Assembly (NCBI GenBank): GCA_036925085.1
Contig: JAUPFP010000009.1
Span: 1,656,001-1,720,000, forward strand
Direction: 5' to 3'
Length of the DNA: 64,000 nt
Source: Brachycybe producta
Lineage: Eukaryota > Arthropoda > Diplopoda > Playtdesmida > Andrognathidae
Positions within the stretch are counted from its first letter, which is position 1. Each line of letters opens with the position of its first letter. The position numbers and the translations under genes were made by a program. Shown here one piece after another: positions 53,755 through 63,410 of the stretch. The notes below the pieces were generated by a model. That model had not been told where the DNA came from. It worked only from the letters and a program-made list of their open reading frames with translations, and made no database searches.

Positions 53755-54554
53755 TTAAGCCTAGTATACACCGGATTCTTTGTTGCGATAAATTGTTGCG
53801 GGACTGCTCCGATTCAATGTTGCGGGACAGAATCGCAACTGACGCGATTCAGACCCGCAACATTGTTCCGTGGCTACAAATGCACTCAAGTGTTTCTTCC
53901 TCCTTCTTGCTTTCACCATGTAAATATTACCAGCGGAAGTGGCCCTTGCAATATGGGCCTACACGATGATTTATAAAGAGGGGCAAATAAAGCAGAAACG
54001 GTGGTGGGCACACAAGCTCTTCTCAGCTGAGAGCACATTCGGTTTAAGCCTTTTGGACACCCTGAAATTGGAAGATGGGGGGGGGGGGAGGATTCCTAAA
54101 TTTTATTTATTTTAGTTACCATTGTAATCAGAAGACCATCACTTCCCACAGACACAATTCATACAGAAGGTTTTCAATTAGTTTAAGAATATTTTCAGTG
54201 GTGCACATATTTTTTTAAGTCTAGTTCTATAGACTTAAAAAACGACGTGGAAAACAGAAAAAGACTCAAAGGGCTCAGTTTGCTTTTAATTATTAAAGAC
54301 TTCTTTTATAATTAAAAGCAAACTGAGCCCTTTGAGTCTTTGTTCATGTTTCAAAAGACGTTCACAACATGAAATGTCCCGCAACAATGTTGAAATATTT
54401 CCCATTTCGATGGGACTCAAAAAACATGAATCTGAGCTGACGCGATTCAGCCCCGAAACATTTCAACATTGTTGCGGGACAGAATCGCAACAGACGAGAT
54501 TCAGCCCTGCAACAATGTATCGCAACAAAGAATCCTGGTGTACACTAGGCTTTA
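53755..54554. mobile_element. Foldback element, TTAAGCC ends, GTTGCGGGAC interior
   Basis: TTAAGCCTAGTATACACCGG and, inverted at the right end, AAAGCCTAGTGTACACC, both followed by GGATTCTTTGTTGCGAT. The interior repeats GTTGCGGGACAGAATCGCAA in both orientations. Separately, AAAAGCAAACTGAGCCCTTT repeats at 54265-54325 form an inner palindrome. No gene. Confidence 0.7.
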
Positions 54555-54559
54555 GAAAC

Positions 54560-54650
54560 CCATACAAAACAAGGGATTCAAGAAACCCTATAGAACTCCA
54601 GTACTTTAATATAAGCTGTCATACATGTATATCAAACAACGCGCATCACA
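54560..54650 (+). repeat. Dispersed repeat E, 5' fragment
   Basis: AACAAGGGATTCAAGAAACC through CTTTAATATAAGCTGTCATA matches the start of 48636-49385. Confidence 0.5.
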
Positions 54651-54666
54651 CGTAACTACGTCATGG

Positions 54667-56323
54667 CAGTGGCGTAGCCAGGATTTTTGTTATTGGGGGG
54701 GGGGGGTCCGAAATTTTTTCTTCAAAATAAAGCTATTTGCCCACTGACGCACAGTGCTGTGCCACGCCGCCAAGAAGAACTTTCCATTGTACACATCATA
54801 TGAAATCAAATGGTGCAACGTCCGCTACAATGCGGCATGCTGCGAAACGCAAAACTGGCTTGCAGAACTTCCATGCTAGAATTCTGAGAAAAGCCAAGAA
54901 TTATTTTTTTCCTTTTCCCGTAGCAAAAAAAAACAGCACAGTGATGCTCCTGTGTGGGGATAGACAGAAGGAACCAGAAGAAAAGCGTGCTCAAGTGATA
55001 TTCAGACACCACTCAGGTGTCTTCGTTTGCCAGTGTGCCTTGTTGTAAACAATCGCACGTGTTCATTTGTATTGTGAAGTGTAAGAGTTTAAGTTGTCTT
55101 CAAACTTAAACTTAAATCATTTACTTTTAAAAACTACATACTTGCACCAGTAAATCTTCATAGAGATCAATGGGCACAGAGGAACAACGGTAGGAATATT
55201 CGAAAAAATTGTAGGAACAGTCGGAAGGTTAGGTTTAGTTAAATCAAAAAGTATACTATTGTGAGCTTTTGACATCGACCTCCTTATTTTACCAACTTAT
55301 AGATGGTGTTTTCTGTGACTCATTTCTTCTCTCGATCGTGCGGTGCCCGCACGGAGAAGATTCGAGCTACAGAAAGAGTTGGATGGAGTTGGATTACGAT
55401 CATCCTCCTGCATGGGGGTGAAATTGATGCAGAAGGATGGTGGCCATCCTTCTCTCGGTCGATGCTGATGTACATCTTCTCTCTTGTAGTGTTACCGATA
55501 TAAGATGTTGTAGCTTCTTCAGGATCGTATGTCTCCTGCCTTATGAGAGGCAGGCTTCTCTGTAGAGAAGTGATTAGTTACCAAACATAGAGACAACGCT
55601 GTTTTCCATTATAAACACTTTTATTCATCCTTATACGGAAACACTTAGTTTACAAGGATGAATGTTCATTATTAAAGGTGCGTCCTCATGCCCAAGATGT
55701 GGTACGGAATAATCAATGTAATGCAAATTTAGAGCAAAGACAAGGACGAGGAGCAAAGAGCAACACGGTCTTTTTATACCTTGGACCTGTGTACACCTGC
55801 GAGGTGTAACCAGGTCCAAGTGACCGTGGTCCTAAGTGTATCACTCCGCCACTTCGATGTGCGTCAGAAGTGTGAGTCAGAGAGGAGGGAGGGACAAGCA
55901 GGAGTTGTTTACCCTCCAGGCTATGGTTTTGGCGGGAACGGGAATTACTGGGTGTTACACTATCACCGTGGATAATAAACTCTTTGGTTAAATTAAGCTC
56001 GTTGCAGGGTGGTTGGGGGCGCGGCCTCCAGTTTTTAAAGAATTATTCTTATTAAATCAAATTAATCCATTGTTCGACTGTTCCCTAATTTGATTAACGG
56101 GAAGAATGGTCGGAACAATGGACAAACTTGTTTTAATAATTCTTTAAAAAATGGGGGGCTGCGCCCCCAGACCCCCTGCAACATGATTAATTTCCTAACC
56201 TTCCGACTGTTGCTCAAACCTGTTTCGCCGTTCATCAAAATAGTACCCCCCACCAAGTATGGGGGCTATATGGAGAGGAAGGTGGTGGGGGGGGGCGCTA
56301 CCGAATCATAGCTACGCCACTGG
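54667..56323. mobile_element. Composite region bounded by CAGTGGCGTAGC
   Basis: CAGTGGCGTAGCCAGGATTT at the left and TAGCTACGCCACTG at the right are inverted, like transposon ends. Between them lie unassigned sequence (54730-55300), an inverted LTR copy (55310-55959) and a palindrome of TTTAAAGAATTATT-type arms with G-rich edges (55990-56180). No convincing target duplication is seen. Confidence 0.4.
55310..55959 (-). mobile_element. LTR-like repeat, copy 3 (minus strand)
   Basis: On the minus strand it starts TGTAACACCCAGTAATTCCC, with hairpin at 55780-55820, TATA box at 55771-55778 and AATAAA at 55620-55625. It then continues through sequence shared with copy 1 (GCTCGAATCTTCTCCGTGC, AGGATGGCCACCATCC) to about 55310. 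Confidence 0.6.
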
Positions 56324-56609
56324 TTGTGCCGGCATGTTTCTCAGATGGAATGTTTGACATGGCAGTTCGGAGTGGCACAGTGCTGCACGCCATAGTCTAG
56401 CTTAAAAGTTGCTTAGTTGAGTACCTTCAGAACTCATTTTATGTCCCGCCACCATGATAGATATCATGGTGGCGGGACATAAAATGAGTGCTGAAGGTAC
56501 AGGTTAAGAGAAAGAAAAAAATTATCAAATGTAAACAGCACTTTTTTTCATGTAGATAAAATTTTGGGAAGGGGGGTCCGGACCCATGGACCCCCCCGGC
56601 TACCCCACT

Positions 56610-56825
56610 GCGTCATGGGCGTACACATGCGCGCACGTGTGTACATGTGCGTACACCTGAGGACACGTGTACATGTGTGTACACTTGAGGACACGTGTAC
56701 ATATGCGTATACTTGAGGACACGTGTGTGCACGTGTACATGTGCGTACACTTGAGGACACGTGTGTGCGCACGTGTACATGTGCGTACACTTGACCACAC
56801 GTGTGTACATGTGCGTACACATGCG
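56610..56825. repeat. Alternating purine/pyrimidine minisatellite
   Basis: About 30-bp units of GTACATGTGCGTACACTTGA + GGACACGTGT. Similar in texture to 48720-48995 but not inside repeat E. It abuts a family A right arm at 56823-57105. Open frames here are artefacts. Confidence 0.7.
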
Positions 56826-57105
56826 ATTTTGAAATACTTTTTAAAAATAGAACCACACCGTTTTTTTTTGTGATTCTATCACTCGTTCAGCATATACCGG
56901 TACTTAAGGTGCACACATTGCACTTTGAAAACTTAATATTGGACAAGTTTAAATATGAAAAATAAACATATTGCCTGGCGACTGTGTGTATTTTAAAAAT
57001 TAACATTTTTTTCTTTAATCCAATTGGGTTTACGGACTCAATAGAAAAACGATGCTAACGCTCTTGGCGGAGATTTTTCGAAGTAATTTTGTGATGTAGC
57101 CTCAG
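56823..57105. mobile_element. TTAA foldback family A, right arm only
   Basis: GCGATTTTGAAATACTTTTT to GTGATGTAGCCTC. The left half is replaced by the minisatellite. Confidence 0.65.
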
Positions 57106-57196
57106 AAAAAAATGAAATATTAAATTTACAATCTACAAAAACAGTTGATATCATGATATTCGTCGTTGTATCTTTAAATATGAGCTTTTTTAAATA

Positions 57197-57790
57197 CAGG
57201 GTGGGCCAAAAAAATGAGAACATCTTGTAGCATACGAGTTATTTAAAAATATAATTTAATTAATTATATTGTTTCATGTAATTTTGTTTGTATTTCCCGC
57301 GGACTTTTGTGACTGTGAGGATCATCATCTTGACTGCAGATCAGCCCCCTCACCCGCTCAATATTCTGTTGTGCTCTGGCAGATTTTGGTCTACCACTTC
57401 TGGGTTTACGTTCTGTTGTACCGTCATTGTCAATTTTATTGATAACCCGACTAACACTAGCTATGCTCCAGACTTTGTCTGGAACCTCATTGGTCATTCT
57501 CCTAGCAACCACCCCACTGTTTTTCAATTCGCAAATGTTTAATCAGAATACGGTCTTCCGTCGTAATTTTTGTCATTCTTGGTAAAAAAAATTTAACCTG
57601 CTGATGTAAACAATTGGCATATTAAAACCAAATATGGCGCCCGGAAATTATCGAAATAAAGACATCATATAGCTAAATAGGTAAGTATGTAAATGAGTAA
57701 ACAATTTAAGCTATTATGGATACAGTTAAACAAATTTTGATGTAATTATTTACTTTTTACGTGATGTTCTCACTTTTTTGGCCCACCCTG
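57197..57790 (-). mobile_element. Deleted Tc1/mariner-like transposon
   Basis: 594 bp flanked by TA (57195-57196, 57791-57792). Near-perfect terminal repeats of about 28 bp start CAGGGTGGGCCAAAAAA and are inverted at the right end (TTTTTTGGCCCACCCTG). The minus strand still encodes the N-terminal transposase DNA-binding region: TKITTEDRILIKHLRIEK, then after a one-base frameshift SGVVARRM, SIASVSRVINKIDNDGTTER and KPRSGRPKS. The RKPRSGRP linker is typical of Tc1 elements. The catalytic DDE part is absent. The copy is inactive but keeps both ends. Confidence 0.8.
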
Positions 57791-57949
57791 TAGAAGTTTG
57801 AAAAATGATCAAATTACATGTTTTTAAGTGGCTCTAATTATTTATAGATGCATAAAGCTTGGTAATTCTTATTTGTTTTATAGAAACAACCAATTAAGAT
57901 TTTCAGAAAAAGAAGAAATTTAATCTAAAATTTAAGTATACAACGTCGG

Positions 57950-58830
57950 TTAAGCCTGGATCACACACACGCGGAATTCCGCACATGAGAAAATTATATA
58001 TATATTAAGCCAGGTCTGTGTGTGTGTGTGTAACATCGGAATTTATATAAATTTGATTAAATGAACTGCTTTTTTTTCTCAAGGTCAACTATATGGAGAA
58101 GGGAAAAGGTTGGAAAGTGTAGAAGGGGGGAGGGGTGAGAGAGAAACGTGGAGAGGGAAAAGTGGGAGGGAAAATGAAAAATCACTTTCTCTTTCAAATA
58201 TAAAAAGGGGAAGGGATAATAGTAGCAAAATTAAACTACAGTTTATCACAGGCAATTGTGCCCAGCATTAGAATTTCTTTTGCTCAGCCCTTTTATGAAC
58301 GTCATCAATTTCTAATTGGTTTGTTACTTGGTCTGACGTCATAAAAGGGCGGAGGAAAAGAAATTCTAATGCTGGGCACAATTGCCTGTGAATTTTGCTC
58401 CCGTCATTTATGATGGGTTACTCCACTAGTTTTCCATAAACACACGAAGAATTATGCCAAGGAAAAAGAAAATAAGAAAAAGTCATTTTCTTTTTCTATA
58501 TCTCTGTGCTGTTCACACCTAAAAACAGAAAAGTAATGAGGAAAGTTGTGCGCACCCTCTATTGAGTAAGAAAAGCAACATTATATTTTTTGCCAAAATG
58601 GATTTCAATATAGGATCATGCAAGAAAAAGGGCAAAAAAGGATGTCTGTGTGTCCGGAACCCCGATTTTGTGGGTCGAACAACTCAAGAATGGAATGAGA
58701 TAAAGACAAGCAGTTGATTCCGTGGGTCAATATGACAATATAACACAGATACCGAAAAAGAAAATGACTTTTTTTCCTTTTCCTATTTTCTTTTTCCTTG
58801 GCGGAATTCCGCGTGTGTTCCAGGCTTTAT
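57950..58830. mobile_element. TIR element with TTAAGCC ends enclosing B and E pieces
   Basis: TTAAGCCTGGATCACACACA at the left and, inverted at the right, AAAGCCTGGAACACACG, each leading into the palindrome GCGGAATTCCGC. It encloses a near-perfect family B palindrome (58248-58390), a repeat E fragment (58608-58740, minus) and inverted CAAGGAAAAAGAAAATA words. Confidence 0.65.
58248..58390. repeat. Family B variant, near-perfect palindrome
   Basis: Arms of about 60 bp starting CACAGGCAATTGTGCCCAGC, with CGCCCTTTTATGA and TCTGACGTCA in the middle. Confidence 0.7.
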
Positions 58831-59015
58831 ACAACTGTTTTTTTTTGTTTTGTTTTGTAAAAGAAACGCATTTTCATGTTATTATCTTTCAAAATGTCCT
58901 TTATCTTGTGAAAGTCTCAAAAAACAAATTTGTCCTTGTCAACCAACCAACTTTTAGTGATCAACAAATTGCAACTTTCAAACTTCCCATAAAAACTCGT
59001 TATCTTGAACACTGA

Positions 59016-59526
59016 ACAGTATCATCATTACTTTTTTATAAATTAGATAAATACTATTATCCATAATAAAGCAATGTGTTTACGAAGTTTCATGATGGCA
59101 TCATTAAAATTCAAAATATTATAAGGTTGCTGAATAGATATTTATTTTGCTTTTGTGCCTCTTGGACGGCGCCACTGCAGAGTGGCTATTATCCAGCTTA
59201 GCATTTATAGTCACTGGCTAATGCCCTACGTCGGATCGGACCCGAACAGTTGGAATCGGAACCCATTATGAACAGAAACGAGTTTTGTCCGAAAATTGAT
59301 TGGGTCGGAACTTGGCAATCGGAATTCATGTCAGTCGGAAAACAGCTGCCAGAAAAGGCGCATCGTTGCGTCACTAATGAGTGAGCCAGCGCAGGCAAAT
59401 AGTTTAGGAATTTTTCGGAATCGGTCAAAATAATCCCCCTTTTTCCATGCCCGGCCACGCCCTCCTAGTAACATAATCCGACACCTTGCCACGTGCATTT
59501 ACATTTCGGACATTGTCGAACTTACA
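59016..59526. other. Intergenic with repeat scraps
   Basis: 59105-59195 is an inverted copy of the GCCACTGCAGTG repeat. 59215-59430 is related to the GATCGG cluster at 40540-40660. No gene. Confidence 0.4.
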
Positions 59527-60230
59527 TAATGGGGGATGTTCAGCTAACCGATATTGATAAATTCAAATATCTTGGCTTAACCTTATCAAACGGCATGCTT
59601 TGGAAAGAACACATATCCAATGCAGTCAGTAAAGCTAACCCCACAGGTTGCGTTTTCTCTTAAACCATTGTAAATAGAATGTAAAAAAGTCATTGTTACT
59701 TTACCTTAATCAGACCTATATTAGAATATTGTTCCCCAATTGGAGCCCATTTAGAAGTAGATTAAAGCACGAAATAGAAATAGTACAGCGTAGGGCTGCA
59801 AGATTTGTGCAACGAAGATACGTGTATACCAACAGTGTATCTTCAGGAATTAAAATGGAAATCATTAGCGCAGGCCGAAGAAATGACCAAAGCCTTGCCC
59901 TTTTCGGACGTTTACTGGCAGATGATAATATTGCCCTACTTAATGACTTATTAAATACACATCCTCGAAAGAGAAGACACGGGAATTCAAAGACTTTGAA
60001 TGAATTAATGGCTAGAACTGATGCCTACTTTTGGTCTTTTTTCCCCAGAATGTTATTAGACTATGGAATTCTCTTCCAGTTGATAGTTCGTTTGTTAGGA
60101 CGATTTCAATTTAACAATGATGTATTATTTTACCTGAATGACAATCATTTGCGATAGGGAGCAATCTCTCTCCTCCTGCCACATGGCTTTAAAGCCGATT
60201 GCAGGTGTACTGAGTTGAACACAGACAACA
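59527..60230 (+). mobile_element. CR1-type LINE 3' end, plus strand
   Basis: Begins inside the reverse transcriptase C-terminal domain (GDVQLTDIDKFKYLGLTLS) and runs through IEIVQRRAARFVQRRY, AGRRNDQSLALFGRLL and RTDAYFWSFFPRMLLDYGIL to the stop at 60155-60157 and a 3' UTR with CCTGCCACATGGCTTTAAAG. Frameshifts occur near 59640 and 59740. It is a 5'-truncated copy, the common LINE form. Confidence 0.8.
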
Positions 60231-60524
60231 CACAGAAAGAGAGATCGACAAAAATTATCGATCTCTTACAACAACCCCCGGATATAGACATAACAGGTCA
60301 GCATGACCTCTCACCATATCCAGAGCGCTACTCTGCTACTGCCGTTTCGAATTGTTTCGAACTAGTTGAAATACCTGTTAACAATTTACCCCTTCAACCC
60401 TTTCATCTCGAACAAACAAAAACATCCAACAGAAGAAAGATGGATTGGGGGGAAGGGGGAGGAGAGATATAGAAAAAGCACAATACACATGCTTAGCCTA
60501 TAAGAATGTTAATGTTTTTCTGAC

Positions 60525-60611
60525 CTGCCAATCTTGTTTCTGATCAAGTGGGCCTCGTTGAGACTGCCAAGAAGCTCCACCGTTTGCAGCCGAGGATGAC
60601 TGCCAGGGTTT
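60525..60611 (-). CDS. Candidate 87-nt exon, minus strand
   Basis: Flanked on the minus strand by AAATTGTAG (acceptor) and CAG/GTCAGA (donor). Length is a multiple of three. Two frames are open: one gives KPWQSSSAANGGASWQSQRG, the other NPGSHPRLQTVELLGSLNEA. It is GC-richer than its surroundings. It shares the strand of the navigator gene and lies upstream, so an early navigator exon is possible, but no residues prove it. Confidence 0.35.
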
Positions 60612-61151
60612 CTACAATTTAAGGTGAAAATTGGGGAGGTGTTAAACAAAGAGGTGTCCACACACACACACACACAAACAAACAAACAAACTACAAATAG
60701 TTAACATAATAATTAAAATGAAATCCTACTTTGAAATTGTTTAATTTAAAGAGCATAAAAAGGCTAAAAAAAATCTTTCAGCTTTGTCACACTGAACGAC
60801 AAATTTTTGAAACATTAGTGATCGAAAAATGACACTCAACGTCGCAAGAATACATGAAAGTAATTATTGTACTTGCTTTCACTTGAGAGTAAAATCCTCA
60901 AATTTACTACTGTTATACAGTTTCCCCCTTGATTCAAAACTCAAGAGCTGTGTAATGTATATGCATTATGAAAGTCCTTAGAATCTTTTGAGTAATTGAG
61001 GACTTACTCAATTGAAACTGCAATAAAGTGAATTTACTTGAGAGTGCGCACTCAAGATAACTCCACGTGATTTACATGTATCAACTGAAAAGTCTGAACT
61101 GCAATTCTATCTTCTCTATAAGTTGATAAACTTACATTTACTTCATGAAAC
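60612..61151. other. Intergenic or intronic, CA/CAAA microsatellite
   Basis: Short (CA)n(CAAA)n tract at 60660-60691. Otherwise AT-rich, no gene. Confidence 0.45.
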
Positions 61152-61155
61152 TTAA

Positions 61156-61914
61156 GAGGCAAAATTACTTTAAAAAATCTCCGTAAAGAGCGCTAGCATC
61201 GTTAAAGAAAAAAGGTTAATTTTTAAAATACACAGTCGCGGCAAAATGTATATTTTTCATATTTAAAGTTGTCCAATATTAAGTTTTCAAAGTGCAATGT
61301 GCACCTTAAATATAGGCTGATCGAGTGATAGAATTACAACAAATTGGTAAGTGTGGTTATGGTTTTAAAAAAAACTATTTCAAAATCGCGAATTTCTAAC
61401 TCTTTATGTTAAACTCCATTGAGTACGCCCAAATAAGAAAAAATCCATTAAAATTGCTCGTAAAAATACCTAAAAATAATTTTAAAAAAAACAAAATCAG
61501 CACATGTGCCAATGTGTTGGCTTCACTGTGGTTTAATTGTGGTTTTTTTTTTTAAATTATTTTTTAGGTATTTTTACGAGCATTTTAATGGATGTTTTTT
61601 GCTCACGAGCGCGTACTCAATGGAGTTTAACATAAGAGTTAAAAATTCGCGATTTTGAAATAAGTTTTTTAAAAATAGAACCGCACTTACCAATTTTTTG
61701 TCATTCTATCACTCGATCAGCCTATATTTAAGGTGCACATTGCACTTTGAAAACTTAATATTGGACAACTTTAAATCTAAAAAATAAACATAGTCGCAAC
61801 TGTGTATTTTAAAAATTACCCTTTTTTCTTTAACATTGGGTCTATGGGCTCAATAGAAAAACGATGCTAGCGCTCTTTGCGGAGATTTTTCGAAGTTATT
61901 TTGCGATGTAGCCC
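61156..61914. mobile_element. TTAA foldback family A, copy 8
   Basis: TTAA at 61152-61155 and 61915-61918 flank GAGGCAAAATTACTT to TTTTGCGATGTAGCCC. It has a small deletion in the outer left arm, and the inner arms are complete. Confidence 0.75.
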
Positions 61915-61918
61915 TTAA

Positions 61919-62904
61919 TTTGTGACAAAAAGAAACAAAAATTAAGTGTCACCTTAACAGCGTTTTACAAACACTGTTACGTTGACACTCAAGTACAGTT
62001 TCATGAAACGTTCATGCAGTTTATTTGGAGTAAAAATTTCAACACTTCACACAGTTTCAATTGTAACCTAGCCTCTTAGATTATACAAGGAGGCTATGCC
62101 TGGAGCCAACCCTCAAATGACCCAAAAGCACATTAAATTTCGTGCTAACCATCAAAACATGTCCCATTAAAAAAATGAAGGTTATTTGCCAAAAGTTGCA
62201 AACAACATTAAGCCTATTAGGATTTCATTTTTATTATTTTATGTGCACTCATTATAAAAACATTCAACTAAATCTATAATATTTTTTAAAAAAAAACACA
62301 CATTCAAAATGTTAGTTGTACAATTTTCTTTTTCGAGACCATTCTTGACCAACACTGACCACAACTTACTGTTATTCACTTATTGTATTGTAAAATCCCT
62401 TTTAGATTCAAACATGTTATACCTTGTACACACATGAGTTAAATGAATTCAAATTAAATGTGTTTAGGTGAATTATACGGAATCCAGTTAAGGACATGAA
62501 CACCAAATAAAAATTGACTTATTATTAATATTTAAAATTTAAATTACTAAATCAATATTTTGTGAATAGTTTATAAAATTATATTTAAGTTAATTAACTC
62601 AATATTTTCAGAATATTAACTGAATAAATTGAATTCGACATATTGTTTGTTTGCCCTTCGCAAAGCTCTGTAGAACACGTTTATTATTTAAATGCATTGA
62701 AATTATCAGGTGTGTACTAGGTATTAGTCAATTAGAATTAAATTGAGACAAGAGGGTTAAAACGGAATAGATTTAAGTGGGAATCAAAATAACCAAAAAT
62801 AAAAGTGTAACATGAACTTATTAAAGTACAAAGTTAGTTGTAAGTGGGTACAAAAATATCAAATTAACCTTGAGCAAAACCACACTATAAACACTTTTTG
62901 ACTA
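61919..62904. other. AT-rich, no gene seen
   Basis: Stop-dense AT-rich sequence without notable repeats. 62905-62987 after it is a 5' fragment of the ATTCG-rich family. Confidence 0.5.
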
Positions 62905-63092
62905 TACGGATGGGACATTCGAATCCTCGAATCCCGCTCGAATCTTGAAAAAATATTCGAGATTCGAAAACTCGAATCTTTGCGCTTATAATTTCTTGAA
63001 AAAAATAATTTTTAAATTAAATTTATATAAATTTCATTTTGAAGATATTCATCACAAAAATACTTATAAGACAGTCACTTTACATATTACTA

Positions 63093-63410
63093 TTAAGCCG
63101 ATGCTACACGTAGCAACAATTCAGCAACATAGCTGTGATGCTCTATTGTTTCATGCAAGTTGAAACATCTGTCATAACAGCAACAAACCCGAATTGTTGC
63201 TCACAGATTGAAAACAACAGAATTTTTAAATAGAACTTGGTTCTATTTTCGAGCAACCATTTCCGCCAACAGCCAATAAAAAACGGCTTGAATAATCACA
63301 TGACTATTTCAAATTTTCAACTGATGAAAGAAGAGGAAGGAAGAGACGAAACAAAATGTCTACAGTTTTTTGCTCACAACTTCTTTGTTTCATTGGTTGT
63401 TGCTTTTATG
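63093..63410. mobile_element. Partial element with TTAAGCC terminus
   Basis: TTAAGCCGATGCTACACGTA begins a stretch with GCAACA/TGTTGC words in both orientations. The matching right end is not found; the next element begins at 63411. Confidence 0.4.

Noticed and set aside
54332-54655. 107-codon plus-strand frame
   Set aside because: It crosses the right half of a foldback element and a fragment of repeat E, so it is not a gene.
54667-56323. A hAT transposon with CAGTGGCGTAGC ends
   Set aside because: The ends are inverted, but I could not find an 8-bp or any other target duplication, and the interior is a mix of other repeats. Kept only as a composite region.
56548-56873. Open frames rich in His, Cys, Arg and Val
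   Set aside because: Same cause as above: a minisatellite of about 30 bp.
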